Assembly: GCF_028736155.1 (NCBI RefSeq)
Contig: NZ_CP117879.1
Span: forward strand, 1,488,001 to 1,552,000
Reading direction: 5' to 3'
DNA length: 64,000 bases
Origin: Flavobacterium sp. KACC 22763
GTDB lineage: Bacteria; Bacteroidota; Bacteroidia; Flavobacteriales; Flavobacteriaceae
The translations under genes and the position numbers were made by a program. A model generated the notes under the pieces. That model saw nothing but the letters and a program-made list of their open reading frames with translations, had not been told where the DNA came from and made no database searches. The stretch's first letter is position 1, and every line of letters begins with the position of its first letter. Positions 62,000 through 64,000 of the stretch are shown here, one piece after another.

Positions 62000-63511
62000 A
62001 TGTATTCAGGTTCAGGATTTAGCAACTGGGAAATTGGAGATGTTGATGTATTTATAGATGAAAAAGGAATTCATCATTTATTTCATTTAATTATTCCTAA
62101 TCACGATTATATAGCACATGCAGTCTCAAAAGATGGTCTTTCGTGGAAACGAGTAAAAAATGCCTTATTTGTTGGCGATCCAGGAGAATGGGACGACGAT
62201 ATGTTATGGACGATGCACATTAGCAAAAAATCGGATGGAGAAGGTTATGAAATGTATTATACCGGTCTAAAACGTCAGGATAAAGGAATTGAACAAAAAG
62301 TAGGAAGAGCCATTTCTTCCGATTTAATTACTTGGAAAAAAGAAAACCTATACGGACTTCCCTTTAAAAGCGAAGCGCCACATTATGAAGGTCCAAACAA
62401 CAATCCGCGACAATGGATAAGTTTTCGAGATCCTTTTAAATACCAATACAAAGGCGAAGATTATCTGTTAATCTGCGCTCGAAGCGCTTCTGGACCAACA
62501 TACCGCAGAGGCTGTATTGGTGTTGCAAAAAGAGAAAAAGAAGGTTTTGTACTTCAAAAACCGCTTCATATTCCGTATGTCTATGATGATGTAGAATGTC
62601 CTTGTGTTTTTGAGATTAAAGGAACGCATTATCTTTTAGGATCCATCAGAGAAGATATTAAAGTCCGCTATTGGTCTTCTTCAGAATTTAGAGGAGAATA
62701 TTCTGCTTTTCATAACAATGTACTAATGCCTCAAGGAAACTATGCAGCAAGAGTGGTCAAAGAAGGGAAGCATTTTTTGGTTTATAATTTCTATTTTGCA
62801 GACGGAAATGTCAATACGCATCGCGTAATTCCGCCTCCAAAAGAACTCGACGTCGATAAAAGCGGACGACTTTTATTAAAAAGTTATTATTATTGGCAGA
62901 AACTCTATCAGAAAACAATTCATCAAAAAGATTTGCCTCTACCCTTACCTATTTTAGGAAATCCGACAGCAGAATTTGTTTTAGAAAACGAAAATAAATG
63001 GCGATTTGGATGCCGAAGCGGTTATGAAATTTACGGTTTCGAAAAACCTTCTAATGATTTTGTATGGGAGGGGACATTGTCTGTAGAAGGAATGGGAAAA
63101 ACAGGTTTTGTAATTGAATGTGATAAAGAAGGCACAGGATATTACATTTCGATTGATTTTATGAATGGTTTTGTACAGTTTAGAGCTTGGGGATTCAATG
63201 AAAAGGATGTAAAAAACAATTTTATCTTCGAAAACATTCAGACCAATCAATTTGAAATTAGCGAGGAAAAACAGATTTCTTTTAAGATTATCCGCTATGG
63301 TAATTACTACGAGCTTTCGATTAACGACATTGTCAAGCTGACATTACTAGATTTCAAATACAATGAAGGAAAAATTGGTATTTACGTCTGTTCGGCAGTT
63401 ATCTCTATAAGCGATTCTAAGATTCATGTAATTCCAGAACCTGAAAATGAATATGCCGCTTCAGATCCTGAAAAATATGACAATGAACTACAGCCAAATT
63501 CTTTAATTTAA
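62000..63511 (+). CDS. GH32/GH-J-type glycoside hydrolase, likely cytoplasmic fructosidase
   Basis: The 503-residue protein has a five-bladed propeller followed by a beta-sandwich (about residues 310-490), the two-domain GH32 layout. Catalytic candidates are an Asp in EIGDVDVFIDEKG near the start, R143-D144-P145 (FRDPF) and E199-C200 (VECPC), equivalent to the RDP and EC motifs of the family. The N-terminal motif is not the standard WMNDPNG, so the fold is a diverged member. There is no signal peptide, so it acts in the cytoplasm, where the neighbouring SPS-SPP makes sucrose. Confidence 0.82.
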   Translation: MYSGSGFSNWEIGDVDVFIDEKGIHHLFHLIIPNHDYIAHAVSKDGLSWKRVKNALFVGDPGEWDDDMLWTMHISKKSDGEGYEMYYTGLKRQDKGIEQKVGRAISSDLITWKKENLYGLPFKSEAPHYEGPNNNPRQWISFRDPFKYQYKGEDYLLICARSASGPTYRRGCIGVAKREKEGFVLQKPLHIPYVYDDVECPCVFEIKGTHYLLGSIREDIKVRYWSSSEFRGEYSAFHNNVLMPQGNYAARVVKEGKHFLVYNFYFADGNVNTHRVIPPPKELDVDKSGRLLLKSYYYWQKLYQKTIHQKDLPLPLPILGNPTAEFVLENENKWRFGCRSGYEIYGFEKPSNDFVWEGTLSVEGMGKTGFVIECDKEGTGYYISIDFMNGFVQFRAWGFNEKDVKNNFIFENIQTNQFEISEEKQISFKIIRYGNYYELSINDIVKLTLLDFKYNEGKIGIYVCSAVISISDSKIHVIPEPENEYAASDPEKYDNELQPNSLI

Positions 63512-63516
63512 TAATC

Positions 63517-64000
63517 ATGAATATTCAACTCCATAAAACCTTTATCGCAATAGTGCTTTTATTCACTTTAAATGCAGCTAATGCACAACAAAAAGATACT
63601 GAAGAATGCCGTTATACCAAGACCAATTATGGATTTCTGATGGTTCTTCGCGAAGGCGATAATGTTTTGGCATTAATTGAAAACTTGGCAAAAGAGCAAA
63701 AAATACCTTCGGCCAATTTTACTGGAATTGGTTTTGCGCAAGAAGCCACTTTCGGTTTTTATGATTTTGGCGAAAAGAAATTTCATCCCAAAACTTTCAA
63801 TAAAGTCGAAATGGGAAGCATTACAGGATCTATTGCCTGGAACGGAGACAAACCTTCTATACACATGCACGGCGTAGCAACCGATGACAAATTTGATGCA
63901 TACGGCGGCCATATTCTTGGACTGAAAGTTGGAACGGGTTCGATGGAGATTTATATCACAGTAAACTCAGAAAAATTAGAACGAAAAGTAGAACAACCGC
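63517..64000 (+). CDS. Exported PCC/DUF296-domain protein, 3' end beyond window
   Basis: The frame begins with an ATG at 63517, 5 nt after the hydrolase stop, and stays open to the window end (161 codons seen). A signal peptide ends at NAANAQQ. The domain then shows GFLMVLREGDNVLALIENLA, ANFTGIGFAQEATFGFYD and HMHGVATDDKFDAYGGHILG, the HxH...GGH core of the PCC (DUF296) fold. Most members of this family are cytoplasmic or bind DNA. An exported version is unusual. Close spacing suggests co-transcription with the hydrolase. Confidence 0.83.
   Translation, partial: MNIQLHKTFIAIVLLFTLNAANAQQKDTEECRYTKTNYGFLMVLREGDNVLALIENLAKEQKIPSANFTGIGFAQEATFGFYDFGEKKFHPKTFNKVEMGSITGSIAWNGDKPSIHMHGVATDDKFDAYGGHILGLKVGTGSMEIYITVNSEKLERKVEQP

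Overview
This 64 kb window comes from a bacterium of the Bacteroidota, almost certainly Flavobacterium or a close relative. The evidence is the gliding genes gldF and gldG, proteins with type IX secretion (T9SS) C-terminal sorting domains, a giant SprB-repeat adhesin, TonB receptors with carboxypeptidase-like N-terminal domains, a clade II nitrous oxide reductase cluster, low G+C content, and promoters matching the Bacteroidota -7 element TAnnTTTG. I saw no tRNA, rRNA, CRISPR array, insertion sequence with a transposase, or prophage.

Layout. 1-5.7 kb holds core genes: the end of a SAM-hydrolysing enzyme, an ABM-domain protein, gldF-gldG, dnaN and a DsbA-family oxidoreductase, with several inverted-repeat elements between them. 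5.7-13.3 kb holds small proteins, a divalent-metal RND efflux operon (minus strand) in which the inner-membrane pump and the outer-membrane channel are one polypeptide, and an HxlR regulator. 13.4-15.8 kb is a large MscS-type channel. 16-25.4 kb is a surface module: a tail-collar-domain protein, a periplasmic-binding-fold protein without a signal peptide, a protein of about 2,100 residues with 17 SprB repeats, and an OmpA-type barrel protein.

25.7-43.6 kb is the most coherent and interesting part: an anaerobic/nitrosative regulon. It contains a Crp/Fnr regulator with no cysteine cluster; a minus-strand operon (cytochrome c, nosZ, a nosL fusion, nosD, nosF, nosY, truncated haemoglobin); a divergent copper-acquisition operon (small Cys-motif protein, YtkA-like lipoprotein, OprC/NosA-like TonB receptor); and a nadA-nadB-ric-nrdD-nrdG operon. 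Three copies of the palindrome TATGATT-NN-AATCAT(A/G) sit at one constant distance from four candidate -7 elements. That geometry places the box centre near -41.5, as for FNR-type activation. One box serves the divergent nos and copper promoters, one serves nadA, and one lies downstream of the regulator gene, where it would drive only a terminator-ended transcript of about 76 nt. That last site is a candidate FnrS-like small RNA. NrdD is split: its glycyl-radical segment is a separate overlapping 55-codon gene.

43.6-54.3 kb holds a T9SS-secreted protein, an AspT-type transporter, two hypothetical exported proteins, a LytTR two-component pair divergent from an outer-membrane barrel receptor, and a TetR-SDR pair with a matching operator before each gene. 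54.6-58.1 kb is an iron-siderophore uptake operon (PepSY reductase plus TonB receptor). 58.4-63.5 kb looks like an intracellular sucrose-turnover cluster: fructokinase, fused sucrose-phosphate synthase/phosphatase, and a GH32-like hydrolase. The window ends inside an exported PCC/DUF296 protein. Repeats include two copies of a roughly 140 bp MITE-like element (one inside the nos operon), a 264 bp nested inverted repeat, and a REP-like cluster at 54.3-54.5 kb.
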